A stretch of 64,000 nucleotides of DNA from DAIOEK01 sp963708715. GTDB lineage: Bacteria; Chloroflexota; Anaerolineae; Anaerolineales; Anaerolineaceae. Both the position numbers and the translations under genes were made by a program. The notes beneath the pieces are model-generated. The model had not been told where the DNA came from and did no database searches. It saw only the letters and a program-made list of their open reading frames with translations. Shown piece by piece: positions 26,130 through 34,439 of this stretch. The stretch lies in NCBI GenBank assembly GCA_963708715.1, contig CAVPSU010000002.1, forward strand, positions 186,001 to 250,000, given 5' to 3'. The number at the start of each line of letters is the position of its first letter. The stretch's first letter is position 1.

Positions 26130-28028
26130 TTGAGATCAGAATTAGGTACGAAAGATACGATCCAAACAATATTGAACCGAATATTGCCGAAAGTTCAAAA
26201 ACCTGGCCGGTATACCGGCGGCGAATTAAATCAGGTTATTAAGCCATGGGAAAGCGTAGATATTCATCTCGCACTGGTATTCCCGGAGATATACGATATC
26301 GGGGTCCCCAACCTGGGGATGTCGATCCTCTATGACCTGGTAAATCAACGCACCGATGCCCTCGCCGAGCGTGCCTATGCCCCCTGGCTGGATATGGAAC
26401 AACAGATGCGTGAGAATCAGGTTCCCCTTTATTCGTTGGAAAGTAAGACCCCTATCAATCAATTCGATGTGATCGGTTTTTCTTTACCGTATGAAATGCT
26501 CTTCACAAATGTACTAAATATCCTTGATCTGGCACAAATCCCAATCTTCCGCAAAGACCGAACTATAACCGATCCATTGATCATCGCGGGTGGACATTCC
26601 TGTTTTAACCCTGAACCCATGTCCGATTTCATCGACGCCTTTGTCATTGGAGAAGGTGAAGAAGTCATCCACGAGGTGATAGATACGATCGCATTGTGGA
26701 AAAAAAGCGGGTTTGACCGAACGGCATTGTTACTCGCCCTGGCAAAAGTTGATGGTGTGTATGTGCCATCCCTTTATGAGGTTACATATCAAGCAGATGG
26801 GACCGTCAAAGGGATCGTGCCGATCTCAGCGGATGTTCCGAAACGGATACACAAACGACTTGTCGCCGAATTACCGGAACCGACCACCCGCATGTTGGTA
26901 CCGAACATCGCAGTGATCCACGACCGGGTTGCCATAGAAATAATGCGGGGTTGTACCCGTGGATGCCGATTCTGTCATGCGGGTATGATCATGCGACCAG
27001 TGCGGGAGCGCAGTGTCGAGATGATCGTCAACGCCATAGAAGAAGGGATCGCGAACACCGGTCATGAAGAGATTGTCCTACTTTCCCTCAGCTCTTCTGA
27101 CTATACGCACATCAATGAATTGATCAAGGAAATTGCGACCCGTTTCGAAAGTAGACACCTAATTATCTCTCTCCCTTCCCTACGAATTGAATCATTTTCG
27201 GTTGAGTTGATGGATCAGATGAAAGGATCCAGAGTTGGTGGTTTCACACTTGCCCCGGAAGCGGCATCTGAACGAATGCGGAAGATCATCAACAAACCGG
27301 TCAGCAACGAACAATTACTTGAGACTGCCAGAGCCATTTACAGCCGGGGATGGACATCGATCAAACTCTATTTCATGATCGGGCATCCCTCAGAGACAAT
27401 TGAAGACGTCCGGGCAATTGCCGATCTCTGTTGGGAGGTGCTCCGCCTCGGTCGATCGATCATCGGGAATAAGGCTAAGGTCCATGCCGGGGTAAGCACT
27501 TTCGTCCCGAAACCACACACACCCTTCCAATGGGCGGCATGTGATGAATCAGACCAGGTCACTCAAAAGCAGGATCTCTTGCGGCGAGATTTACGGAATC
27601 CAAATATCAAGCTTACATGGACCGACCCGAAAGACACCCAAATGGAAGCCTGGCTCACCCGGGGGGATCGCAGGCTTGGAAATGTCATCTATACCGCATG
27701 GAAGAATGGAGCAAAATTTGATGGCTGGCAAGAGTCTTTTCGTTTTGACCTCTGGTTAGACGCGTTCGCTCAAAATGGACTCGACCCGCAATTTTACAGC
27801 CTTCGGGAACGAGATATGGCTGAGATACTACCCTGGAGCCATATAGACGCAGGAGTCAGGTTGAATTATTTGAAGCAGGAAGCTGCCTGGAGTAAAGAAG
27901 GTAAAACCAGGGATGATTGTCGCGATCAATGTTATTCCTGCGGAATCATGACCAATTACCAATCCACCTGGATGGATACCTGGCGATGCCCCCCTGTTGC
28001 ACTCCCTGAGGGTAAGGTGACTGCATGA
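26130..28028 (+). CDS. B12-binding-domain radical SAM protein (TIGR03960 family)
   Basis: The 632-residue protein starts at TTG 26130. An N-terminal cobalamin-binding-like region (VDIHLALVFPEIYDIGVPNLG) precedes the radical SAM core. The cluster motif is C275-x3-C279-x2-C282 (RGCTRGCRFCHAG), followed by VLLSLSSSDYTHINELI. A Cys-rich end (DDCRDQCYSCGI) follows. TIGR03960 proteins pair with TIGR03936, and here the two overlap by 4 bases. In other bacteria this pair often precedes the ribonuclease Rne/Rng gene and rplU. The exact reaction is unknown. Confidence 0.9.
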   Translation: MRSELGTKDTIQTILNRILPKVQKPGRYTGGELNQVIKPWESVDIHLALVFPEIYDIGVPNLGMSILYDLVNQRTDALAERAYAPWLDMEQQMRENQVPLYSLESKTPINQFDVIGFSLPYEMLFTNVLNILDLAQIPIFRKDRTITDPLIIAGGHSCFNPEPMSDFIDAFVIGEGEEVIHEVIDTIALWKKSGFDRTALLLALAKVDGVYVPSLYEVTYQADGTVKGIVPISADVPKRIHKRLVAELPEPTTRMLVPNIAVIHDRVAIEIMRGCTRGCRFCHAGMIMRPVRERSVEMIVNAIEEGIANTGHEEIVLLSLSSSDYTHINELIKEIATRFESRHLIISLPSLRIESFSVELMDQMKGSRVGGFTLAPEAASERMRKIINKPVSNEQLLETARAIYSRGWTSIKLYFMIGHPSETIEDVRAIADLCWEVLRLGRSIIGNKAKVHAGVSTFVPKPHTPFQWAACDESDQVTQKQDLLRRDLRNPNIKLTWTDPKDTQMEAWLTRGDRRLGNVIYTAWKNGAKFDGWQESFRFDLWLDAFAQNGLDPQFYSLRERDMAEILPWSHIDAGVRLNYLKQEAAWSKEGKTRDDCRDQCYSCGIMTNYQSTWMDTWRCPPVALPEGKVTA

Positions 28029-28654
28029 TCCGAGTTCGCATCACTTTCTCCAAGACAGACAGTCTGCGATTCATCGGACATCTGGATCTCCATCACCTGT
28101 GGATTCGAACTTTCCGACGTGCAGGCATTCAAGTCGTTTATAGTCAGGGATTCCACCCGCAACCCAAAATTCATCTCGCGGCTGCCTTATCTCTCGGGTA
28201 TACAGGATTGAACGAGCTGATGGAGTGCTGGTTCGAGGATGCATTGACATTGGAAGACATTCGCACCAGGTTAATTCTTCATGGACATCCCGGAATTGTG
28301 ATTCGACAGCTCGAGGAAATCGATCTTTCTGCTCCCCCAATTCAGATCCTTGTCAGTGGGGCGAGGTATCGGATCCAGATTCCAGACAAGGATTCGGATG
28401 ATCTGGGGCAAAAACTGATGGATGTATTTAGCCAGGAAGAGATCGTCGTTGAACGCAAGAATAAACCCGTAAATGTCCGTCCTTTTCTTATTGATTATGA
28501 GCTGCTGAAAGAAACCAATCAGGGAAATCCTATACTTCAGGTACATCTAGCTGCCGGTGAAAATCACACAGGGCGGGTGGATGAAGTCCTTGATTTGATT
28601 CATATTGATCCGCTCGGTTGCCTTGTAGAAAGAACCTTGCTTGAATTATCGTAG
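28025..28654 (+). CDS. DUF2344 / TIGR03936 radical-SAM-linked protein
   Basis: A 209-residue protein starting MIRVRITFSKTDSLRFIGHLDL, the standard start of this family, followed by FRRAGIQVVYSQGFHPQPKIHLA and LSLGYTGLNELME. It is often fused to or placed after the TIGR03960 radical SAM protein, as here (ATGA overlap), which suggests a joint RNA- or cofactor-related modification. No signal peptide. The family call is firm; the function is not known. Confidence 0.88.
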   Translation: MIRVRITFSKTDSLRFIGHLDLHHLWIRTFRRAGIQVVYSQGFHPQPKIHLAAALSLGYTGLNELMECWFEDALTLEDIRTRLILHGHPGIVIRQLEEIDLSAPPIQILVSGARYRIQIPDKDSDDLGQKLMDVFSQEEIVVERKNKPVNVRPFLIDYELLKETNQGNPILQVHLAAGENHTGRVDEVLDLIHIDPLGCLVERTLLELS

Positions 28655-28662
28655 AGATAAGG

Positions 28663-29544
28663 TCAATGAGGAAGAAGTTCCGAATTGATCCGGTGATTCA
28701 GTCGGACAATGAGTACCTGGGAGAAAATGATCGCTGCCATGATCAATATGCAGCCGGTAAGTTGTAGTAATGTAAGGTTTTCCTTGAGAAATATCCAACC
28801 AAAGAGCCCGGAGAAAACCGCTTCCATACTCATGATGATCGCAGCATCAGCAGGTGGGGCATGTTGCTGACCATAAGCCTGCAATGTGAACCCGACCCCA
28901 GTTGAGATTGCAGCCAGATATAGGATCGCAATCCAGTTGGGAAGCAATCCGGGGATAGAATCCGCCTGGAATATCAGACCAAAGAACAGATTCAATACAC
29001 CACAAACGATATACTGACCCACCGCAAAAGAAAGAAATGGGGTATTCTTCACCGCTCTCCCAGTAATAATCACATGCAGCGCCCAGACAAATGCCCCGAT
29101 CAATTCGAGCAGGTCACCCCCATTGAGCTTTAACGGCCCGCCTGTACTGAGGAAATAAATTCCTACCACGGTTATGATCACAGCCAGCCAGATCAGGCGG
29201 GGAATTCTTTCCTTCCAAAACAGTGATAATAATATGGGGATCAATACAACATAGATGCCAGTGATAAAACCAGCGTTGCCGGCTGTGGTCGTTTCCAAAC
29301 CGGCTTGTTGCAGCCAACTCGCGAGGAATAATAAGGACCCACCTAAAAGAGTCCACCGTAACGAGATCTTATTCAGGGGGATTCGAAACCGTAAAAATGG
29401 GAGCATGATCAAAGCTCCCAGGAGCCAGCGCGCAGCATTAAAAATGAGCGCTCCTACTTCAACCGCCGCCGTTCGCTGGAATATAAAACCCAATCCCCAG
29501 ACGAGGGCTGCAAACAGAAGGGTGAGATCAGCCTTGAAACGCAT
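28663..29544 (-). CDS. EamA/DMT-family transporter
   Basis: A 293-residue membrane protein with ten predicted membrane segments in two EamA repeats: LTLLFAALVWGLGFIFQR opens the first and LELIGAFVWALHVIITGR the second. The final PLFGWIFLKENLTLLQLTG-type stretch is typical of the drug/metabolite transporter superfamily. The substrate is unknown. ATG 29544 is used; a TTG at 29550 would add two residues. It converges with the DUF2344 gene (8-base gap). Confidence 0.88.
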   Translation of the reverse strand: MRFKADLTLLFAALVWGLGFIFQRTAAVEVGALIFNAARWLLGALIMLPFLRFRIPLNKISLRWTLLGGSLLFLASWLQQAGLETTTAGNAGFITGIYVVLIPILLSLFWKERIPRLIWLAVIITVVGIYFLSTGGPLKLNGGDLLELIGAFVWALHVIITGRAVKNTPFLSFAVGQYIVCGVLNLFFGLIFQADSIPGLLPNWIAILYLAAISTGVGFTLQAYGQQHAPPADAAIIMSMEAVFSGLFGWIFLKENLTLLQLTGCILIMAAIIFSQVLIVRLNHRINSELLPH

Positions 29545-29633
29545 GATCAATAGTGTATCAAGTAAAATTGGAATAGGAAAGAGAATTGGAACGGAATAAT
29601 ATTAATTTGTTTGTATGGTAGAATAGCGCTGTT

Positions 29634-29705
29634 GCCCCTGTAGCCTAGTGGACAAGGCGCCACCCTCCGAAGGTGGAAACCGGCGTTCGAGCCGCCGCAG
29701 GGGCG
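29634..29705 (+). tRNA. tRNA-Arg (anticodon CCG)
   Basis: The cloverleaf closes: acceptor GCCCCTG/CAGGGGC, anticodon stem CCACC/GGTGG around loop CTCCGAA with CCG at 29667-29669, and T-loop GTTCGAG. It would read CGG codons. CCA is not encoded. A TAGAAT at 29619-29624 may be its -10 box. Confidence 0.93.
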
Positions 29706-29741
29706 CTATTTGTTTAATAAATCTCTATTAAGGAGCAATTC

Positions 29742-30545
29742 TTATGAGGTGTCTCGCATCCGGGTAAGAATTTCGTTGGTTACCTGTAATAGGATTGGGA
29801 CATTCGGGATCTCTGCCACCCGTACTTTCAATATTTCTTTGATATGCCCATCCGCGTAATACTTCATTTTTAGATTACCTTCAGCGACATCAAGGGACGA
29901 GATCTTCTCCCATTGAATAGCCTTCCCGCAGAATTTGATCCCACTTTCCGGGTAGATCTGTATCTTGCCAAAGTGAAGAACCGCCTTTACTTCCAGACCT
30001 GTGATCATCCTTTTATATATCACAGGATAGATCTGCTTTTCCACAATATCTTTAAAGCCATCCAGGTTATGCAAATGCTCGTCAAAATGAAAACTCTCTT
30101 TGTTATAGACCTGGAGGGTTATTTGTTGCCTTTTCACTGGGAAGAATAATATCCACACCCATCGGTAATCAATAAGGAGACCCGTGATCTCTTCCCAGGT
30201 GAGGACACGATCTCTTCTCGGTTGTGTTAGTTCAAAGCCTAATTCCCGAATTACGACCGTCCTGCGGGGATATAGTATCAAACCAATCAGGCTGATAAGT
30301 ATAAGAATAAAAAATGCGATAGGTATCCAAACTGTTTGGGAAAATACCCGCAATGCGGCTGCCTGACCATGCTGAAGCCCTGTGTTATATACCTGATTAT
30401 TCAGTAGGAAGACAACCAGAATAAATCCCAGGATCGATAGGAATAATAACGCCCACCACGATATCGGGATTCTTTGCTGAAACCGGGCTAGTTCTTTCCC
30501 CAATCGGATATTCGCTGAAGCAGGATGATCAGCAAGATTTGTCAT
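29742..30545 (-). CDS. Hypothetical membrane protein with PH-like domain
   Basis: The 267-residue protein has two membrane segments close together (about residues 30-50 and 72-92) and then a soluble domain of about 170 residues. That domain has alternating beta strands and W-E-E-I and W-E-K-I motifs (LTWEEITGLLIDY, IQWEKISSLDVAEG). The pattern recalls bacterial PH-like proteins such as DUF6585. No catalytic residues are seen. It sits 2 bases after the mreB stop on the same strand... in transcription order it precedes nothing else, as a tRNA gene follows on the other strand. The function is unknown. Confidence 0.6.
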   Translation of the reverse strand: MTNLADHPASANIRLGKELARFQQRIPISWWALLFLSILGFILVVFLLNNQVYNTGLQHGQAAALRVFSQTVWIPIAFFILILISLIGLILYPRRTVVIRELGFELTQPRRDRVLTWEEITGLLIDYRWVWILFFPVKRQQITLQVYNKESFHFDEHLHNLDGFKDIVEKQIYPVIYKRMITGLEVKAVLHFGKIQIYPESGIKFCGKAIQWEKISSLDVAEGNLKMKYYADGHIKEILKVRVAEIPNVPILLQVTNEILTRMRDTS

Positions 30546-30546
30546 T

Positions 30547-31554
30547 TTATACAGGGGGAAGGTTTCTCTTTATCTGTTCATACATCGCAAGACCTTTCGC
30601 CGCCCCTTCTACTGTACATGTAATTGGATTATCAACCAGGTATGCTGGAATTCCCAGTACTTTTGTCAGATGCTTATCGATTCCCCTCAATAATGCCCCA
30701 CCACCGCAGAGAGCTACTCCGCGGTCGATGATATCGGAGAGTAACTCGGGAGGGGTTTTTTCAAGGACATGTTTGACGCTGAGGGTAATTTCCCGTAATG
30801 GCTCTTCTAATGCTTCCACCAGGTCTTCGTTCTTGACTTCCAGTGGGCGGGGTAATCCGGTAACCTGATCCTGACCTTGAATTTCCATGGAAGGCTGATT
30901 CGGAATAGGGATCGCAGAACCTATTTTAATTTTCAACTGCTCTGCAGTTGGCTGACCTATGATCAAACCATATTTTTTTCGCAGATAGGATATGATCGCT
31001 TCGTCTAAATGCAATCCACCACCTCGAAGTGTCTCAGCGGATACGATCCCATTCATAGCCAACACAGCAGCTTGGGTTGTTCCTCCGCCTAAAGAGACGA
31101 TCATATTGCCTGATGGGGTATTAATTGGCAAGTCAATTCCGATGGCTGCCGATAGAGGCTGCCAGATTAATGCGACTTCACGGGCTCCTGCACCCAGACA
31201 GGCTTCATGGACGGCACGCAATTCCACGCTGGTAATACCGTATGGCACCGTGATCATGACCGTCGGTTTGAATACCCGCATAGGACCGGATACTCTTTGC
31301 AAAATGTCTTTGAGGAGATTCTCGGTAATTTCAAAGTCAGCAATGACCCCATTATGCAAGGGGCGCATGACTTCGATCGATTCGGGAACCCGGCCAAACA
31401 TATCTTTGGCGGCTTTCCCCCATTCAACCATCTTTTGTTCCTCTACGAGTATGGCGACAACCGTTGGCTCTTGAATTAATATCTGGTTACCTTCAGCGAC
31501 CAGCGTGTTCAACGTGCCAAGATCGATCCCGATTTCTCTCGATAAGAATGCCAT
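30547..31554 (-). CDS. mreB: MreB/Mbl-family actin-like rod-shape protein
   Basis: A 335-residue actin-fold ATPase. Motifs: phosphate 1 IGIDLGTLNTLVA (residues 7-19), VSLGGGTTQAAVLAM (phosphate 2) and the adenosine region LCGGGALLRGID. MreB filaments direct lateral wall synthesis. No mreC, mreD, rodA or pbp2 gene is adjacent; the gene stands between epsilon-ATPase and a PH-like membrane protein. A TATAAT (minus strand, 31580-31575) close to the start is a possible -10 box, and a terminator separates it from atpC. Confidence 0.9.
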   Translation of the reverse strand: MAFLSREIGIDLGTLNTLVAEGNQILIQEPTVVAILVEEQKMVEWGKAAKDMFGRVPESIEVMRPLHNGVIADFEITENLLKDILQRVSGPMRVFKPTVMITVPYGITSVELRAVHEACLGAGAREVALIWQPLSAAIGIDLPINTPSGNMIVSLGGGTTQAAVLAMNGIVSAETLRGGGLHLDEAIISYLRKKYGLIIGQPTAEQLKIKIGSAIPIPNQPSMEIQGQDQVTGLPRPLEVKNEDLVEALEEPLREITLSVKHVLEKTPPELLSDIIDRGVALCGGGALLRGIDKHLTKVLGIPAYLVDNPITCTVEGAAKGLAMYEQIKRNLPPV

Positions 31555-31589
31555 ACAGTGTACCTCTCCGATTAATTATACCCGTGATA

Positions 31590-31635
31590 TAAAAATAGCT
31601 ATGGGATCAGAGATCCGTCCTCTCCGAACCCATAG
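31590..31635 (-). terminator. Terminator after atpC
   Basis: On the minus strand CTATGGG...CCCATAG (31635-31599), with an inner AGAG/CTCT pairing, is followed by CTATTTTTAT. It lies about 20 bases after the atpC stop and would separate the F1-ATPase operon from mreB. Confidence 0.6.
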
Positions 31636-31655
31636 ATTAAATTCTAAAAAAAATA

Positions 31656-32075
31656 CTACTGCTGGGATTTCTTATACTTTTTGACCGTATTCAAACGCAG
31701 GTTGGATCTTCGTAGCGCAGCCTGAAGTGCCAGGTAAGTATCGGTATCCTGTGGGGTAACATTTGAAAGTAATTCTTCTGCCCTTTGGCGGGCTGCATCG
31801 GCTCTCTGGATATCGATCTCAAGAATGTTTTCTGCCGCATCCGCGAGGATGATAACTGAATCTGGCTGGACTTCGACAATTCCACCGGCAACCGTAAATA
31901 CCTGCTCACCTTCTTTGGTCTTGACCGTCACAACACCCATTTTCAAAGTGGATAGCAGGGGAGAATGGTGAGGCAGAATACCCATTTCGCCGGCTGCACC
32001 TGGGACGACAACCATATCCGCATCACCGGAAAACACACATCGATCCTGAGAAGTGATATCTACATGTATCGGCAT
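31656..32075 (-). CDS. atpC: F1 ATP synthase epsilon subunit
   Basis: The 139-residue subunit of the central stalk has an N-terminal beta-sandwich (MPIHVDITSQDRCVFSGDAD, PGAAGEMGILPHHSPLLSTL, FTVAGGIVEVQPDSVIILA) and a C-terminal helical hairpin (ADAARQRAEELLSN, ALRRSNLRLNTVKKYKK), which inhibits ATP hydrolysis in some species. The length is normal. Last gene of atpA-G-D-C, 16 bases after atpD. Confidence 0.94.
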   Translation of the reverse strand: MPIHVDITSQDRCVFSGDADMVVVPGAAGEMGILPHHSPLLSTLKMGVVTVKTKEGEQVFTVAGGIVEVQPDSVIILADAAENILEIDIQRADAARQRAEELLSNVTPQDTDTYLALQAALRRSNLRLNTVKKYKKSQQ

Positions 32076-32091
32076 CAGGCAACCTTCAGGC

Positions 32092-33492
32092 TTACGCCTG
32101 GGTCATTGTTTTCGCCTTTTGAATGGCATCTTCAATCGTTCCAACCATCAGAAATGCCTGTTCCGGGAGGTCATCGTGTTTTCCATCCAAAATTTCACGG
32201 AATCCCCGAACCGTATCGCGGATCGAAACATAGGCACCCGGAATACCAGTAAACTGTTCAGCTACCGCCATGGGTTGGGAGAAGAAGCGTTCGATCTTAC
32301 GAGCCCGCGAGACGATCACTTTATCGTCCTCGCTCAATTCGTCAAAGCCCAAAATGGCAATTATATCCTGCAGGTCTTTATACCGCTGCAAAATTCGTTG
32401 TACTTCGCGGGCGGTCTGGTAATGCTCATCCCCAACAACGTGCGGGTCGAGAATTCGACTGGTGGATGCCAATGGGTCGACAGCCGGGTAGATTCCTTTT
32501 TCTACGATCGATCTTTCAAGAGCGATGGTCGCATCGAGATGGGTGAAGGTCGCCACCGGAGCCGGGTCTGAATAATCATCTGCCGGGACATAGACCGCCT
32601 GCATCGATGTGATCGAGCCTGTCCTTGTGGATGTGATCCGTTCCTGCAATTCGCCCATTTCGGTCGCCAGGGTCGGTTGGTAGCCAACCGCCGATGGCAT
32701 ACGTCCCAATAACGCGGATACTTCGGAGCCGGACATGGTAAAACGGAATATGTTATCAACAAAAAGCAAAACGTCTTTTCCCTGGTCGCGGAAATATTCT
32801 GCCATGGCAAGGGCGGTCAATGCCACCCGTAAGCGGACGCCAGGAGGTTCGTTCATCTGTCCGAACACCATGACTGTATCTTTCATAACGCCTGATTCCA
32901 CCATTTCGCGATACAACTGCGTCCCTTCGCGGGTGCGTTCACCCACGCCGGCGAAAACTGAATTGCCCTGGTGGACAGTGGCAATCGACCGAATCAATTC
33001 CATTATGATCACGGTTTTTCCGACACCTGCGCCGCCAAAGATCCCGGTCTTACCACCTTTGGTAAATGGGGCGATCAGATCAATCACTTTTAGACCAGTT
33101 TCAAAGACGTCCACTTTCGTTGATTGGTCTTCGAATTTTGGTGCCAACCGGTGGATGGGATACTTTAGATCTGTTTCCACATCCCCTTTATTGTCTACGG
33201 GTCTGCCCAGAACATTGAAGATGCGACCAAGAGTATTCGGTCCAACCGGAACAGTTATGGGCATACCGGTACGGTTGACTTTCATTCCGCGCTGTAATCC
33301 ATCGGTAGTATCCATCGCCACACAACGGACAACCCGTTTACCCATATCTTTTTCCACTTCCAAAACGACAGGTTTCTTCCCTTCAACGGGTATTTCAAGC
33401 GCTTCGAACATATCCGGTAAGGAGGATTCGGAAAATTCAACATCAACCACACCACCAAGGATTTGCACCACTGTTCCATTCATCTTTTCCAT
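32092..33492 (-). CDS. atpD: F1 ATP synthase beta subunit (catalytic)
   Basis: The 466-residue catalytic subunit has Walker A GGAGVGKTVIIMELI (near residue 150), the catalytic Glu region GVGERTREGTQLY, Walker B VLLFVDNIFRFT and the signature PAVDPLASTSRI. It binds and converts ADP and phosphate to ATP. ATG 33492 is chosen because GGAGG lies 10 bases upstream; an ATG three codons on is less well placed. It sits between atpG (27-base gap) and atpC (16-base gap). Confidence 0.96.
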   Translation of the reverse strand: MEKMNGTVVQILGGVVDVEFSESSLPDMFEALEIPVEGKKPVVLEVEKDMGKRVVRCVAMDTTDGLQRGMKVNRTGMPITVPVGPNTLGRIFNVLGRPVDNKGDVETDLKYPIHRLAPKFEDQSTKVDVFETGLKVIDLIAPFTKGGKTGIFGGAGVGKTVIIMELIRSIATVHQGNSVFAGVGERTREGTQLYREMVESGVMKDTVMVFGQMNEPPGVRLRVALTALAMAEYFRDQGKDVLLFVDNIFRFTMSGSEVSALLGRMPSAVGYQPTLATEMGELQERITSTRTGSITSMQAVYVPADDYSDPAPVATFTHLDATIALERSIVEKGIYPAVDPLASTSRILDPHVVGDEHYQTAREVQRILQRYKDLQDIIAILGFDELSEDDKVIVSRARKIERFFSQPMAVAEQFTGIPGAYVSIRDTVRGFREILDGKHDDLPEQAFLMVGTIEDAIQKAKTMTQA

Positions 33493-33519
33493 AAAAATAA
33501 TCCTCCAAATACTCTCAGG

Positions 33520-34419
33520 TCAATCCGATACTTGTGTTGCTTTAGATAGGGCTTCAGCACCGCCAGCAATATCCAACATATCATTCGTGATACTTTGCTG
33601 ACGAGCTTTGTTATATTCTAAGGATAAAATTTCGCTCAATTCCAAAGCGTTATCTGTCGCATTACGCATGGCAACCATGCGGGCTGCATGTTCACTGGCA
33701 ATCGATTCAAGAATAGCCTGATAGACTTGCAAGCCGGTGAAGCGTGGAATGAGCTGATCTAATAACTCCAATTGATCTGGTTCGTAGGTGTAGACAGCCG
33801 AGGTTGTTTTCACTTCAAACTGATGGATCTGATCATGCTTGTCTACTTCCAACGGCAATAATTTCTTTATCTCTGGGATTTGCTTGACCATGTTGTAGAA
33901 ATCGGTGAATGAAAGATAGATCTCGTCATATTCATTTTTTAGGAAAGAATCGACCAATAATCTTCCAATAGGTGATATATCCCGAAAAGTAGGAGCTGGG
34001 CTTAGATTGGAAAATTCGGCTATTACCTTTTTACCTCTGCGAAGAAGTAAATCCCGACCCTTTTTACCGACGGCGAGGAAATCTACAACCTGTGGATACT
34101 CACGGAAAGTGAGCAGAGTATGCCTAAGGATGTTCGAGTTATACGCACCTGCCAATCCGCGATCGCTGCTAACCATGACCACCAGTATTTTTTCCACTTT
34201 CGGGTGTGGATTTAGCAGTGGATGAAGGGAATTGTGTCCAGGCTGCGCAGCCAGATGAGTAAGTATCTTCCACGATTGCTCAGCATACGGACGGGTGACC
34301 GAAACAGCCTGCACCGCTTTTCGCACTTTGCTTGCGCTAACAGCCTGCAAAGCCCGGGTTACCTGGGCGATATTCTTAATGCTCCTGATACGGAGCCTCA
34401 TTTCACGGGCTGATGGCAT
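33520..34419 (-). CDS. atpG: F1 ATP synthase gamma subunit
   Basis: The 299-residue rotor subunit has an N-terminal helix (MPSAREMRLRIRSIKNIAQV, then TRALQAVSASKVRKA), a middle Rossmann-like domain (VMVSSDRGLAGAYNSNILR) and the C-terminal helix (HAARMVAMRNATDNALELS...YNKARQQSITNDMLDI). It turns inside the alpha-beta hexamer and couples it to the membrane ring. The length is normal and the gene lies 20 bases after atpA. Confidence 0.95.
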   Translation of the reverse strand: MPSAREMRLRIRSIKNIAQVTRALQAVSASKVRKAVQAVSVTRPYAEQSWKILTHLAAQPGHNSLHPLLNPHPKVEKILVVMVSSDRGLAGAYNSNILRHTLLTFREYPQVVDFLAVGKKGRDLLLRRGKKVIAEFSNLSPAPTFRDISPIGRLLVDSFLKNEYDEIYLSFTDFYNMVKQIPEIKKLLPLEVDKHDQIHQFEVKTTSAVYTYEPDQLELLDQLIPRFTGLQVYQAILESIASEHAARMVAMRNATDNALELSEILSLEYNKARQQSITNDMLDIAGGAEALSKATQVSD

Positions 34420-34439
34420 CTCTGTTTATCCCATCTACC

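Noticed and set aside
32735..33601. A long open frame (288 codons) on the plus strand antisense to atpD and atpG
   Set aside because: It mirrors the codon bias of the ATP synthase genes, has no ribosome site and no recognisable domain, and the opposite strand holds certain genes.
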